Source: Bacillus sp. ISL-18
GTDB lineage: Bacteria > Bacillota > Bacilli > Bacillales > Cytobacillaceae
Assembly: GCF_018613415.1 (NCBI RefSeq)
Contig: NZ_JAGGQG010000002.1
Location: forward strand, 1,179,205-1,243,204
Direction of reading: 5' to 3'
DNA: 64,000 nucleotides
This document shows, one piece after another, positions 17,070-25,497 of this stretch. The notes beneath the pieces were generated by a model that had not been told where the DNA came from, did not search any database, and saw only the letters and a list, made by a program, of their open reading frames with translations. The stretch's first letter is position 1. Every line of letters starts with the position of its first letter. The position numbers and the translations under genes are program-made.

Positions 17070-17633
17070 TTATACAACGTCAGGTAAGATATCGCTTGCT
17101 GCTTGTTCTTGATAACTAGACATATTAAGAAGTGGAGGGGAGTAGACATGGAGTGAAATCATCCGTTCATCTTGAAGATTACTCATTTTATGGATCAACC
17201 CCTGAGGTGCGAAAAGACAATCTCCTTTTTGAACAAAATAGGCAGCAGCTCGTTCAGTTTGATTCTCGTTGTTACGGTAAATGGAATTAAGCAGTTTTCC
17301 TTCGACAACCATTGCGCAACCAATCGAATTACCATGATCATGGATGGCCGTTTCTACATGTGGAGGGAGATTTATTACGATCACTTCTAAATTTTCGTTT
17401 AAATAAATTACATTCCTCCCATATGAAAACTGGTCTGGATCGGTAATAAAGGGTTGGACTAATTCATAAATATTTGAAATCCTTTTTAAGGAAGTTTCTA
17501 ACTCCTTAAGTGTAGGACTTGTTAACTTACCTAATTGTTGATGAATACAAGCGAGCAGCTCCATGTATAAATCCTCCTCAAATTCTTCTGAATGTTGATT
17601 CAAATAGTCAAGATTAACTGACCTTTCTGACAT
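17070..17633 (-). CDS. Cysteine dioxygenase-type cupin
   Basis: Cupin of 187 residues resembling bacterial cysteine dioxygenase, which oxidises cysteine to cysteine sulfinate with non-haem iron. The iron ligands are visible as His98 and His100 (AIHDHGNS) and His148 (LIHKMSN); the conserved HVYSPPL (His162, Tyr164) supplies the second-shell Tyr. It converges on the sulfur cluster, so disposal of cysteine released from S-modified cysteines is a reasonable reading. The start has only a weak ribosome site. A related thiol dioxygenase substrate is possible. Confidence 0.82.
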   Translation of the reverse strand: MSERSVNLDYLNQHSEEFEEDLYMELLACIHQQLGKLTSPTLKELETSLKRISNIYELVQPFITDPDQFSYGRNVIYLNENLEVIVINLPPHVETAIHDHGNSIGCAMVVEGKLLNSIYRNNENQTERAAAYFVQKGDCLFAPQGLIHKMSNLQDERMISLHVYSPPLLNMSSYQEQAASDILPDVV

Positions 17634-17682
17634 GATATTTACCTAACATGTCAAAAGAGACGGCAAATGCCCATATAAAACC

Positions 17683-17728
17683 GGAGAAAAAAAATAAAAC
17701 CACAAAGTGAGCGTTCACTAGTGGTTTT
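17683..17728 (-). terminator. Terminator of the EamA-type gene
   Basis: AAAACCAC (17696-17703) pairs with GTGGTTTT (17721-17728), with extra GTGA/TCAC pairing inside. Reading the minus strand the stem is followed by a long T-rich tract. Confidence 0.75.
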
Positions 17729-17792
17729 ATGTAGACAAGCTTTTTTATTCATGCTCTTTTTCAACTTTGTGATTATTTATTTAGATTTAACT

Positions 17793-18218
17793 TTATTGAA
17801 GCGCAGTTAAAATAACCCCAATGGCAATTAATGCTACCCCGACTCCGTTAACGAGGCTAAGTTTCTCTCCAAAAAAGATAATCGCTAAAACGGTCGCAAT
17901 AACGACACTTAGTTTATCAATTGGACCCACCTGTGATACTTTTCCAGTTTTTAAGGCTAAAAAGTAAAACAACCAAGAAGTGGCACCGGCTAAACCACTA
18001 AGAACAATAAACAGCAAGGCTTTTCTTTGTCCGATAATCTCCGGGATTTTGCCCAAATTCCCCTGTACACTAACAACCCCAATTAAAAAGAGCGCCATTA
18101 TGACAGAACGAATGGCGGTGGCCGTATTCGCGTCAATATTTTGTAAGCCGATTTTTCCAAAAATAGAAACTAACGCTGCTGAAACTGCAGATAGAATCGC
18201 AAATATCAACCATGACAT
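17793..18218 (-). CDS. Small EamA-type (DMT superfamily) transporter
   Basis: Very hydrophobic 141-residue protein with about four to five membrane helices, equal to a single EamA half. SMR/EamA-type single-domain members work as dimers. Visible features are the N-terminal WLIFAILSAVSAALVSIFGKIG and the late FFGEKLSLVNGVGVALIAIGV, which is the conserved end of EamA domains. The substrate is unknown. It lies between the CDO-like gene and a ROK repressor without a clear link to either. Confidence 0.83.
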   Translation of the reverse strand: MSWLIFAILSAVSAALVSIFGKIGLQNIDANTATAIRSVIMALFLIGVVSVQGNLGKIPEIIGQRKALLFIVLSGLAGATSWLFYFLALKTGKVSQVGPIDKLSVVIATVLAIIFFGEKLSLVNGVGVALIAIGVILTALQ

Positions 18219-18263
18219 AATGACACCATCTTCCCAGTTTTAATTTGATTTTTATGCGAACTA

Positions 18264-19424
18264 TTAGGCAGTAAACATTTCTAAAAAATTCCCAATTGCA
18301 ATGGAGCTTGCCCCTAAGGCGGGGGCGTTTTTACCTAAGGATGAGGTTACTAGTTCGTAACTATTTTCAAGTTGTTGGTAGGTTCTTGATGCCACCGAAT
18401 TTTTGATTGAGTTTAATACCATTGGTAAAGCCTCAACAATATTGTTTCGGATGATAACGGCTTGGGGATTAAAGGTATTTAATATGCTTGTTAATCCAAT
18501 CCCTAAGTAAAAACCAAATTTTTGAAGTGCCGTTAGAATGTCTGGGTTATTTTGGTCAGCGAGAGAAATGATCTCCCGATTAGATAGTTTGCCTTGTAGA
18601 TTTTTCGATAATGATTTCATTAAAGCTTTCTCGGAAGCATATAACTCCCAGCAGCCCCGATTTCCACAACTGCATTTGAGCCCATTCAGGTCAATCGTTA
18701 AATGGCCCATTTCTCCAGCAAAACCTCGGACTCCATGATAAAGTTCATTATTAATGATAATGCCGACTCCAATACCTGTATGAACGCTTACGTAAACTAG
18801 GTTTTCGTAGTTTTTCGCAGCTCCATACTCTTTTTCACCGTAAGCTCCGGCATTGGCCTCATTCTCTAAAAAGACAGGTACGTTAAATTCCTGTTCGATT
18901 AGAGGTTTTAAGTCTAATTCATAATTCCATTCCAAGTTAGGAGTGAAGATGACTTTTTGCTCAGTATTGACAAGTCCAGGGATACATAACCCGATCCCTA
19001 TTAGCCCGTACGGAGATTCAGGCATTTTTGCTTTTAAGTTATTAATTTTTAAGAATAAGACATCCTTCAAATCTTCAGAGGACTGGTTAACTAATTTCTG
19101 ATAATCTTCCAGAACAATATTTCCTTTTAAGTCCGTTAATATACAATTGAGATAATCGACACCAATATCAATCCCGATAGAATAACCTGCATTTTTATTG
19201 AATACCAACATCACAGGTTTTCTTCCTCCGCTTGATTGCCCTTGTCCAATTTCGAAAATAAGATTTTTTTCAATTAAGGTGGTTACCTGGGAAGAAACAG
19301 TCGATTTATTTAAACCAATGGTTTCAGATAATTTTGCTCTTGAAATAGGGGAGTTGGACACGATTTCATTTAATATAAGCTTTTGATTTATTTTTTTGAC
19401 TAGCATCTGATCAGCAGTTATCAC
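18264..19424 (-). CDS. ROK-family transcriptional repressor (XylR-type)
   Basis: Protein of 386 residues with an N-terminal winged helix-turn-helix (ISRAKLSETIGLNKSTVSSQV, about 25-45) and a ROK sugar-kinase-like domain (GYSIGIDIGVDYL, GVGIIIN, and the zinc motif CSCGNRGCWE). XylR-type regulators of this build bind a sugar and leave their operator. The GTG at 19424 follows GAGGTG by 7 bases and gives the usual MITADQ start; the upstream ATG at 19439 overlaps the ribosome site. No sugar operon lies directly beside it, so the target may be elsewhere. Confidence 0.86.
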   Translation of the reverse strand: MITADQMLVKKINQKLILNEIVSNSPISRAKLSETIGLNKSTVSSQVTTLIEKNLIFEIGQGQSSGGRKPVMLVFNKNAGYSIGIDIGVDYLNCILTDLKGNIVLEDYQKLVNQSSEDLKDVLFLKINNLKAKMPESPYGLIGIGLCIPGLVNTEQKVIFTPNLEWNYELDLKPLIEQEFNVPVFLENEANAGAYGEKEYGAAKNYENLVYVSVHTGIGVGIIINNELYHGVRGFAGEMGHLTIDLNGLKCSCGNRGCWELYASEKALMKSLSKNLQGKLSNREIISLADQNNPDILTALQKFGFYLGIGLTSILNTFNPQAVIIRNNIVEALPMVLNSIKNSVASRTYQQLENSYELVTSSLGKNAPALGASSIAIGNFLEMFTA

Positions 19425-19521
19425 TTCTAAACACCTCATTTAGTATAGCGGCTCAATTAAGTTAGAATTACTTTATATAAGCATTATATCTTATAATACA
19501 ATGGAAAACGCAAGGTTCTTA

Positions 19522-19569
19522 CATAAAAAGACCTTCTGTAAGAAAATATTTACAGAAGGTCTTTTTATG
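19522..19569. terminator. Strong terminator after the amino-acid permease
   Basis: A perfect 20-bp stem (19522-19541 with 19550-19569, eight-base loop) that contains A5 and T5 tracts, so it can work in both directions. It isolates the permease from the ROK gene. Confidence 0.93.
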
Positions 19570-19575
19570 TTCCTG

Positions 19576-20973
19576 TTAGGCTGTTCGATTATTTAACTTG
19601 GAATGCTTTCTTCCATAACTGAAATAAATGACTAAACCTATGACAAGCCAAACTAAAAAGCTAATCCAGGTTATGCCTGGGAGCTGAAGAACTAGGTATC
19701 CACATGATAAAAAAGCAATTAACGGAATCCACGGAACAAGCGGTACTCGGAAGCCTCGTTTAGGTGCTCCTTGTGTCTTGCGCAAATATAAAATTCCAAT
19801 TGAAACAGACATAAACGCAAATAAGGTGCCAATATTTGTTAATTCTGCCAGCTTTCCAAGTGGAATCAAACCGGAAAAAATAGAAACAAGCAGGCAGATG
19901 ATCCATGAATTCACCACTGGAATTTGTTTTTTCTGATCAACTTTGGAAAATATTTTAGGAAGCAAGCCATCACGGCTGATGGCATAAAATAACCGAGTTT
20001 GTCCAAAAACCATCACGGTTAAAACAGTCGTAATCCCAGCGATAGCCCCAAGGGAAATAAGTCCTGCAGCCCAATCTTGGTGAATATAGTTTAAGGCAAA
20101 TGAAACGGGATTTTTTACATCAAGCAATTGATATGGAACAATCCCGGTTAATACAGCGGAAACGGCTACGTATAAAATGGTACAAACTATTAGTGAGGCG
20201 ATGATCCCAATGGGCATGTTCCGTTGCGGGTTTTTTACTTCCTCAGCGGCGGTTGAAACAGCATCGAACCCGATATAGGCATAGAACGCTGTTGCAGCAC
20301 CAGATGCGACTCCTGAAAAGCCAAATGGCATGAAAGGTGTCCAATTGTCTGGTTTCACATACCATGCTCCAACAGCTAGAAAAATGACAACCACTGCTAA
20401 TTTAATGATGACCATGGTGGCATTAAAACGTGCAGAATGTTTCACGCCTCTTGTTAATAAGAAAGTTATCACAAACGTAATTAGAATGGCCGGCACATCC
20501 ACATAGGTACCATTCGCCGGATTAAATGCACTAGAGATCGCTTTTGGAATGTGAATCCCAAATCCTGCAATCAACCCTTGGAAATAACCGGACCAGCCAC
20601 TTGCCACCGACGCACTGGCAAATCCGTATTCGAGAATTAAATCCCATCCTAAAATCCATGCTATGAATTCTCCGAATGTTGCGTAACTGTATGTGTAAGC
20701 ACTCCCAGATACGGGAACGGTTGATGCGAATTCTGCATAACATAGTGCAGCGAATATACAGACTAGCCCTGATAAAATAAAAGATAGAATTAAGGCTGGG
20801 CCAGCATGTTCGGCTGCGGCCACTCCTGTGAGAACAAAAATCCCAGTTCCGACAATCGCTCCTATTCCAAGCATGGATAAATCAAAGGCGCCAAGCTCCT
20901 TTTTTAAGGACCCTTCTTTTTTTTCAGCTTGGTTTATTAAATCCTCTATGGACTTTTTCCTGAAAATCTCCAT
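19576..20973 (-). CDS. APC-family cationic amino-acid permease (YfnA/CAT-like)
   Basis: Permease of 465 residues with about twelve membrane helices and APC-family signatures: LSMLGIGAIVGTGIFVLTG (helix 1, about 32-50), the conserved FYAYIGFDAVSTAAEEVKNPQRNMPIGI (about 226-253) and a C-terminal block PKRGFRVPLVPWIP. It should import a cationic or neutral amino acid with protons. The start at 20973 has GAAGGGAAG upstream and begins MEIFRKKSIEDL as in relatives; the longer in-frame extension has no site. Two Spo0A-like boxes lie upstream. Confidence 0.9.
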   Translation of the reverse strand: MEIFRKKSIEDLINQAEKKEGSLKKELGAFDLSMLGIGAIVGTGIFVLTGVAAAEHAGPALILSFILSGLVCIFAALCYAEFASTVPVSGSAYTYSYATFGEFIAWILGWDLILEYGFASASVASGWSGYFQGLIAGFGIHIPKAISSAFNPANGTYVDVPAILITFVITFLLTRGVKHSARFNATMVIIKLAVVVIFLAVGAWYVKPDNWTPFMPFGFSGVASGAATAFYAYIGFDAVSTAAEEVKNPQRNMPIGIIASLIVCTILYVAVSAVLTGIVPYQLLDVKNPVSFALNYIHQDWAAGLISLGAIAGITTVLTVMVFGQTRLFYAISRDGLLPKIFSKVDQKKQIPVVNSWIICLLVSIFSGLIPLGKLAELTNIGTLFAFMSVSIGILYLRKTQGAPKRGFRVPLVPWIPLIAFLSCGYLVLQLPGITWISFLVWLVIGLVIYFSYGRKHSKLNNRTA

Positions 20974-21414
20974 AAAAACTTCCCTTCTTTTCGTTCCCTT
21001 GTTAAAATATTGTGAAAATATAAACAATGAAAGTAGTGCAAAATTTGTCGAAAGAAAATCAACGAGTCTTATAATATAATTTATTTTAAAAAAAATCAAT
21101 ATTCTTGCAAAAGAAATTGTATAAATTCTTCAAGTAATTGTTCTTTTAATAGTTCACAGTATTGACATATTTATTCAAAATTTTTAATTCATATTTCGAC
21201 AAGAGTAGTGAAAGTTCTACGAATAACCTCCTAAACTTCCTTTTCGAATAGGAAATCTAACGTGGATTTTGTAACTTTCAGGTATAAATAGTCGACTTTT
21301 TGAAATTTCTTTTACAAAATTTGTTTGCTACAATAGATACACAGCCACTTATATCTATGCTTTAGGTTATAAAATGACATGAAAATACATGATCCCTGAG
21401 AGGAGAGGTATATT
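20974..21414. promoter_or_regulatory. Divergent upstream region of the permease with two Spo0A-like boxes
   Basis: No larger gene is present in these 441 bases. On the plus strand 21044-21052 reads TTTGTCGAA, a perfect 0A-box; 21195-21203 reads TTCGACAAG, which is the box in the other orientation with one mismatch. TTGACA at 21162-21167 with TAATTC 17 bases later is a weak candidate promoter toward the small gene at 21415. Confidence 0.45.
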
Positions 21415-21507
21415 ATGGTATTCAAAGCAAGATTATGGAGAATCTTAACAAAGAACCAGAAATTAAGACTACTAAAACAAAAAGCTTCTTATAAATCATT
21501 TGTTTAG
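21415..21507 (+). CDS. Putative 30-residue basic small protein
   Basis: An ATG with GAGAGGAGAGGT 7 bases upstream opens a 30-codon frame ending at TAG 21507, and a terminator begins at the stop codon. The product is rich in Lys, Arg and Leu (ARLWRILTKNQKLRLLKQKA) and would form one amphipathic cationic helix. The tight fit of ribosome site, frame and terminator argues for a real small gene. I do not recognise a family. It could be a membrane- or nucleic-acid-associated peptide; that is speculation from charge alone. Confidence 0.55.
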   Translation: MVFKARLWRILTKNQKLRLLKQKASYKSFV

Positions 21508-21536
21508 GGCCCTTATGAAGGGCTCTTATTTTTTTT
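21506..21536 (+). terminator. Terminator of the small gene
   Basis: A stem of nine pairs with one G-T wobble (21506-21514 with 21518-21526), three-base loop, followed by TTATTTTTTTT. Confidence 0.88.
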
Positions 21537-21713
21537 CTACAGATAAACACTAAATTAACTGGGGTATTTTGTTGTACCGTTATATTAAGTAGTTTCTTAT
21601 TGTTCTGCACTAAAAAAAGGACTGGCCGTTCCTTCCTATTTTCTTAATAAAATGTTAATAAGGAGAATAAAATCTTACATTAGTGGGGGTAGCAATATGG
21701 AGGAGGAATAAAT

Positions 21714-22511
21714 ATGAATGAGGTCTTTGAAAGGACAGCACGATTTGAACACCGTTTTTGGCTGCAAATTTTAGGTGATCATTCTCGGTTTATTTATGAG
21801 GCCCTGGCACCAGTCCAAGAAGAGGAAATTATAAAAGCTTCCACTTTTATTCAAGTCTTTGATACACTTCTAGATCGTGCAAGATCTGCTGATTTGATGT
21901 CATTAACTACTGATGCTGAGTCAGCGGTTTTAAATCTGCGGGAATTTAAATTAGAATTAATCAGCCAGCATCTGGTTGGTAAAATTAAAATTCACCTTAC
22001 CCCGACCTTTATCAATCATATGGTTAATGAATTAGAGGAGTATGTAAGAATATTAAATCACCTTCAGGCTGGTCAAATACCGCCTGTCTACCACGAGCTG
22101 CACCATCATCTATTATGGTTATTGGATGCGGCAGGGCATTCTGAGGCAATTTCCTCCAATTTAGATGGTGTTGAAAAGAAATTAAAAGAAAAAAGTCATT
22201 TATTTATGAAGGATTTTGAAGGTTTTTATCTTAAAGCGGTTGAACTAGCTGGATACCTAAGGACAGGATTGACTACGTTTCCTGCCTTATCAAAGATGAA
22301 TGTAGACAGCCAGTTAGAAATAAAGTTATTTCAAAATTTTTTAGCTGAACTAGAGGAACTTGAATTAACCAAGCAGGCATTAGGGACCTTCGCACCGTTA
22401 ATGGCAGATCATATGTTTCGTGAAGAATGTTATTATTTGATGAAATTAGCGGAATCGGCTAGCCTAGATCCGCCAATCTGTGATCCTGCCAAACCAAGAC
22501 TACAGGATTAG
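21714..22511 (+). CDS. DUF2935 protein (four-helix metal-binding type)
   Basis: Protein of 265 residues in the DUF2935 family common in Bacillus and Clostridium. The two-fold repeat is visible: FEHRFWLQILGDHSRFI at 11-27 and FLAELEELE with DHMFREECYY near 225-245, with further His-rich stretches (YHELHHHLLWLLD, about 125-137). Conserved His and Glu residues on long helices suggest a ferritin- or haemerythrin-like di-metal bundle; the function is unknown. GGAGGAGG ribosome site; terminator right after. Monocistronic. Confidence 0.82.
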   Translation: MNEVFERTARFEHRFWLQILGDHSRFIYEALAPVQEEEIIKASTFIQVFDTLLDRARSADLMSLTTDAESAVLNLREFKLELISQHLVGKIKIHLTPTFINHMVNELEEYVRILNHLQAGQIPPVYHELHHHLLWLLDAAGHSEAISSNLDGVEKKLKEKSHLFMKDFEGFYLKAVELAGYLRTGLTTFPALSKMNVDSQLEIKLFQNFLAELEELELTKQALGTFAPLMADHMFREECYYLMKLAESASLDPPICDPAKPRLQD

Positions 22512-22537
22512 ATGGGTCTTTAAAAGAATTGCATCCA

Positions 22538-22588
22538 AAAAGAGGGTATACCAAAACGGATACGTTACTTTGGTAGACCCTCTTTTTT
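22538..22588. terminator. Bidirectional terminator between DUF2935 and GH27 genes
   Basis: Stem 22538-22555 with 22569-22586, interrupted by one small internal bulge, with A-run and T-run at the two sides. Confidence 0.88.
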
Positions 22589-22595
22589 AATTTTA

Positions 22596-24599
22596 TTAGG
22601 CGATTTTATTAAACGGAACTTCAACTGAGTTCGCTTTGGATTTGTCTCTTATAACCCTTATAAAGATAACACCAGACACCATCACCAAAAATCCGCTTAA
22701 AAGAATGATCAACTGAATGGTTGCTTGGTGGTTATCCGTTTGAACCTCGACCGACTGTTCACTTTCACCTATGTCATTCTTTGCCGTTACGACATATGAA
22801 TAGTTGCCATCATGTACAGCGGATTTATCTTTAAAGTTTGGAGTGGTTAGATTTGTTGCAATCAGTTTGAAGCGGCTGAATCCTAGGATGTTTACCTTTT
22901 TACGGTAGACTGTGTAGGATGTTGCTCCAGCAGTTGGATTCCAGGAAAGTGTAACTGTTTCACTGTTATTCTTGTTTGCCATTACCCAATCTGGTGCAGT
23001 GGGAGCTGTTGTCCTTTTGGTATGGAAGGAATAAATTCCTTTCAGTTTTTCGCTTTCACTCGTAAAAGATGAAACTTTCCAGTAGTATCGTGTATCATTT
23101 GCAAGGTTCTTAATCGTTAAAAAAGCAGAAGAAACTGTTTGATCGAAAATAATATGTTTCATGCCAGGATCTTGTGCTACCTGGACATGATAGCTGTCAA
23201 CTCCGGATTCTGCACCCCAACTTAATGTTACGTTTGATGGGGTAACCTCGGTTTCACCACTTTTTGGAGAGACTGTAAGGGTAGAAGCAGGGACCACATG
23301 AATCAATTGAGAAGCATGGCTAGAAAGAGCAGCCGTGAACCCAGATTCCTTATTACCTAGATCCTCATGGCTCCACAGATCATGTACCATTGCTGAACCA
23401 GTGAACCCTAAATCTTTCCATCTAACGGAAACTTTTAGTGGCGATAAACCAGTATTAAAAAGACTGATGTTGTAAGAACCATCCGGCAATTCTTGATAAA
23501 AAACTTGAGAGGAAGGTGTTTTGGATAACCGTTTCCCAGCAACTCCACTTTGGTTGACTCCAATCACTTCGTCATTTGTAAGAAGGCTAATTCCATAGTT
23601 ATCCAGTTTCGTTAGATCACTGCCAATCACAAAATGGGAGGCAGCAATGGCCCAAAGTGATACATAAGAACGTTTTTCATCAGCTGTTAGACCATCCTTA
23701 CTGCCGTTTGCTACGTTGAGTGAGTCAAAGTCATTCCAGCCGCCTGGTTCAGCATGAGGCTGCCACTTTGCCGCATGATTAAATCTTCTAAAAACATGTT
23801 CCCAATCGGTAAGTGTTGGTTTTCCATAACTTTCGACATCATGGTCCGTCCGCCAGCCATTAGATAATTGCTGCCAGGTTGAAACTTGGTCAATATCAAG
23901 GTTATTGGATAACTCAAGATGAATGGGTCTTCCTGTCTTGTTCAATGCTTTAGCCCATGCCTCGATATCTGGGATATCCTCGTTTCGGACACCATCAATT
24001 TTAAGGTAATCCACCCCATAAGACGCAAATAGTTTAGCCCACGAATCGATATACTCCTGTGCCCCTGGCTTCGAATAATCAATCGCATACATATTATCGA
24101 AATTAAAACTTACCTTCTGACCTTTGCTAAAGTCGACAATATCTTTTGCATGGTAGGGTGTTCCTTCGATCGGCGTGTTCTGATCCAACGCCCCTTTGGG
24201 AATGCCAAGCGTGACGTACAACCCAAACTTCAATCCTTTTTCGTGTATATAATCCCCAAGCGTCTTCATACCATTAGGGAATTTCTTCGGGTCAACTACC
24301 CACCTGCCATATTTGTCCACGTTAGAAGTCCAATCAAGCTGATAATAATCATCAAGGTTTACATATTCATAACCGTGTGCCTTAAATTTTGCTGCCATAA
24401 TATCTGCTGCCGCTTTTATGTTTTTTTCTGTTGGCTCTTTACGGATGGAGCTCCAGCTGCTCCATCCCATAAATGGCCGATCAGCCAAATTATTGTATTC
24501 AGATGCTTTCGTTTCCTCTGGATCTATGATTGAAACTGTAAGAATTCCTGAAAGAATAAGGGAGAAGGAGACCATAGTGGAAAATAGTTTCTTAAGCAT
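22596..24599 (-). CDS. Exported GH27 alpha-galactosidase with fibronectin-type modules and C-terminal anchor
   Basis: Extracellular glycosidase of 667 residues. A signal peptide (about 1-32) precedes a GH27 catalytic barrel (about 38-320) with MGWSSWSS, NLDDYYQ, the nucleophile Asp202 in YLKIDG and the acid/base region WRTDHD (250-254). A C-terminal beta domain follows (about 330-435). Two fibronectin-type-III-like modules come next (about 440-530 and 535-620). A membrane helix (about 630-650) and a basic tail end the protein, so it should stay on the cell surface. GH27 members hydrolyse terminal alpha-galactosides, some beta-arabinopyranosides. No transporter is adjacent. Confidence 0.88.
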   Translation of the reverse strand: MLKKLFSTMVSFSLILSGILTVSIIDPEETKASEYNNLADRPFMGWSSWSSIRKEPTEKNIKAAADIMAAKFKAHGYEYVNLDDYYQLDWTSNVDKYGRWVVDPKKFPNGMKTLGDYIHEKGLKFGLYVTLGIPKGALDQNTPIEGTPYHAKDIVDFSKGQKVSFNFDNMYAIDYSKPGAQEYIDSWAKLFASYGVDYLKIDGVRNEDIPDIEAWAKALNKTGRPIHLELSNNLDIDQVSTWQQLSNGWRTDHDVESYGKPTLTDWEHVFRRFNHAAKWQPHAEPGGWNDFDSLNVANGSKDGLTADEKRSYVSLWAIAASHFVIGSDLTKLDNYGISLLTNDEVIGVNQSGVAGKRLSKTPSSQVFYQELPDGSYNISLFNTGLSPLKVSVRWKDLGFTGSAMVHDLWSHEDLGNKESGFTAALSSHASQLIHVVPASTLTVSPKSGETEVTPSNVTLSWGAESGVDSYHVQVAQDPGMKHIIFDQTVSSAFLTIKNLANDTRYYWKVSSFTSESEKLKGIYSFHTKRTTAPTAPDWVMANKNNSETVTLSWNPTAGATSYTVYRKKVNILGFSRFKLIATNLTTPNFKDKSAVHDGNYSYVVTAKNDIGESEQSVEVQTDNHQATIQLIILLSGFLVMVSGVIFIRVIRDKSKANSVEVPFNKIA

Positions 24600-24768
24600 A
24601 AAAACCTCCTCTTTATAGATAAAGTATATATATCTATACTAATATAGAAAGCTGTTTATTTTAATAAACAATATGTTCCAATATATTGGTCAAATATACA
24701 TTCCTACGCGAACAATGGACCTATTTTTCACATAATCTAAGAATATCAACGAGTGAGGATGTAGTAAG

Positions 24769-25017
24769 ATGAGATATTTTAGGGAAATACCACCTCAAAC
24801 AATAATTGGTCAAGCGTGGACGGGGAAACATGTTGTTTTGCTTCACTGTACAATCGATAATCAGTTTATTCATCTTTATAAAAGTTTTCATGCCCCAATT
24901 GAACCACCGCGTCAAAATTGTGCAGAAACTTTATCACAGCTGCTAAGTATTGGCTACCACATTATCGCTATAACACCACTATCGCCTGGCCAAATTCAAT
25001 ATTTACTTGTCCTTTAA
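24769..25017 (+). CDS. Hypothetical 82-residue protein
   Basis: Small soluble protein of unknown function, opened by ATG 10 bases after GAGG and closed just before a strong terminator. The sequence has alternating hydrophobic strands (QAWTGKHVVLLHCTIDNQFIHLYKSF, then GYHIIAITPLSPGQIQYLLVL), suggesting a small alpha/beta fold. No family recognised. Confidence 0.55.
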   Translation: MRYFREIPPQTIIGQAWTGKHVVLLHCTIDNQFIHLYKSFHAPIEPPRQNCAETLSQLLSIGYHIIAITPLSPGQIQYLLVL

Positions 25018-25039
25018 TTAAGGAAATAAATTCTAGTGG

Positions 25040-25078
25040 CACACGATTTTAACCTAAACAGAAAATCGTGTGTTTTTG
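25040..25078 (+). terminator. Terminator after the 82-residue protein
   Basis: An 11-bp perfect stem (25040-25050 with 25062-25072) followed by TTTTTGTTTTTG. Confidence 0.9.
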
Positions 25079-25232
25079 TTTTTGTAAAATAATTAACTTG
25101 GTTTCCCATCATATAGCTGCAGTTAACCAAATGGTATAAAATAAGAACAATAGAGTATTATGCTATCCATTGTATTTATTACTAATTATAATGAGATATA
25201 ATTGATGATAAGTTGTTTAAAGGAAGAGAGGT

Positions 25233-25490
25233 ATGGAAAAGCAAGTGCTTACCTATGTAGAAAACCAAAATGTTGACACAGGTGTTGTTTATAAAAGTGA
25301 CGCCTTGAGTTCAAAAAAAGTTAAGATTGTAGTAACGGCAAATGAAAAGACCCATGCATCGATTGTTTATTCTGTTGGTGTGATGAAAGACAGTACCCAT
25401 CCAACAGAGGCGCAATTATTCTATGATGATCTGCAAACGGAAAAGTCTTTGAAGACGTTTATAAACTATGACTTTAAAGGATTAGATTAA
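25233..25490 (+). pseudogene. modA: Remnant of modA, molybdate-binding protein (C-terminal part only)
   Basis: The 85 codons match only the last third of ModA: YVENQNVDTGVVYKSDAL, then HASIVYSVGVMKDS and EAQLFYDDLQTEKSLKTFINYDF, the usual end of the second lobe. The signal peptide, lipobox and first lobe are absent, and the 150 bases upstream encode none of them. The remnant still has an ATG with a GGAAGAG-like site, so it may be translated but cannot bind molybdate. An internal deletion of the 5' two thirds is the simplest explanation. modB follows after 7 bases. Confidence 0.8.
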
Positions 25491-25497
25491 TCCTACG

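Noticed and set aside
18264..19424. XylR as regulator of the glycoside island
   Set aside because: The ROK repressor is more than 9 kb from the nearest catabolic operon and no site can be tied to it, so no claim is made.
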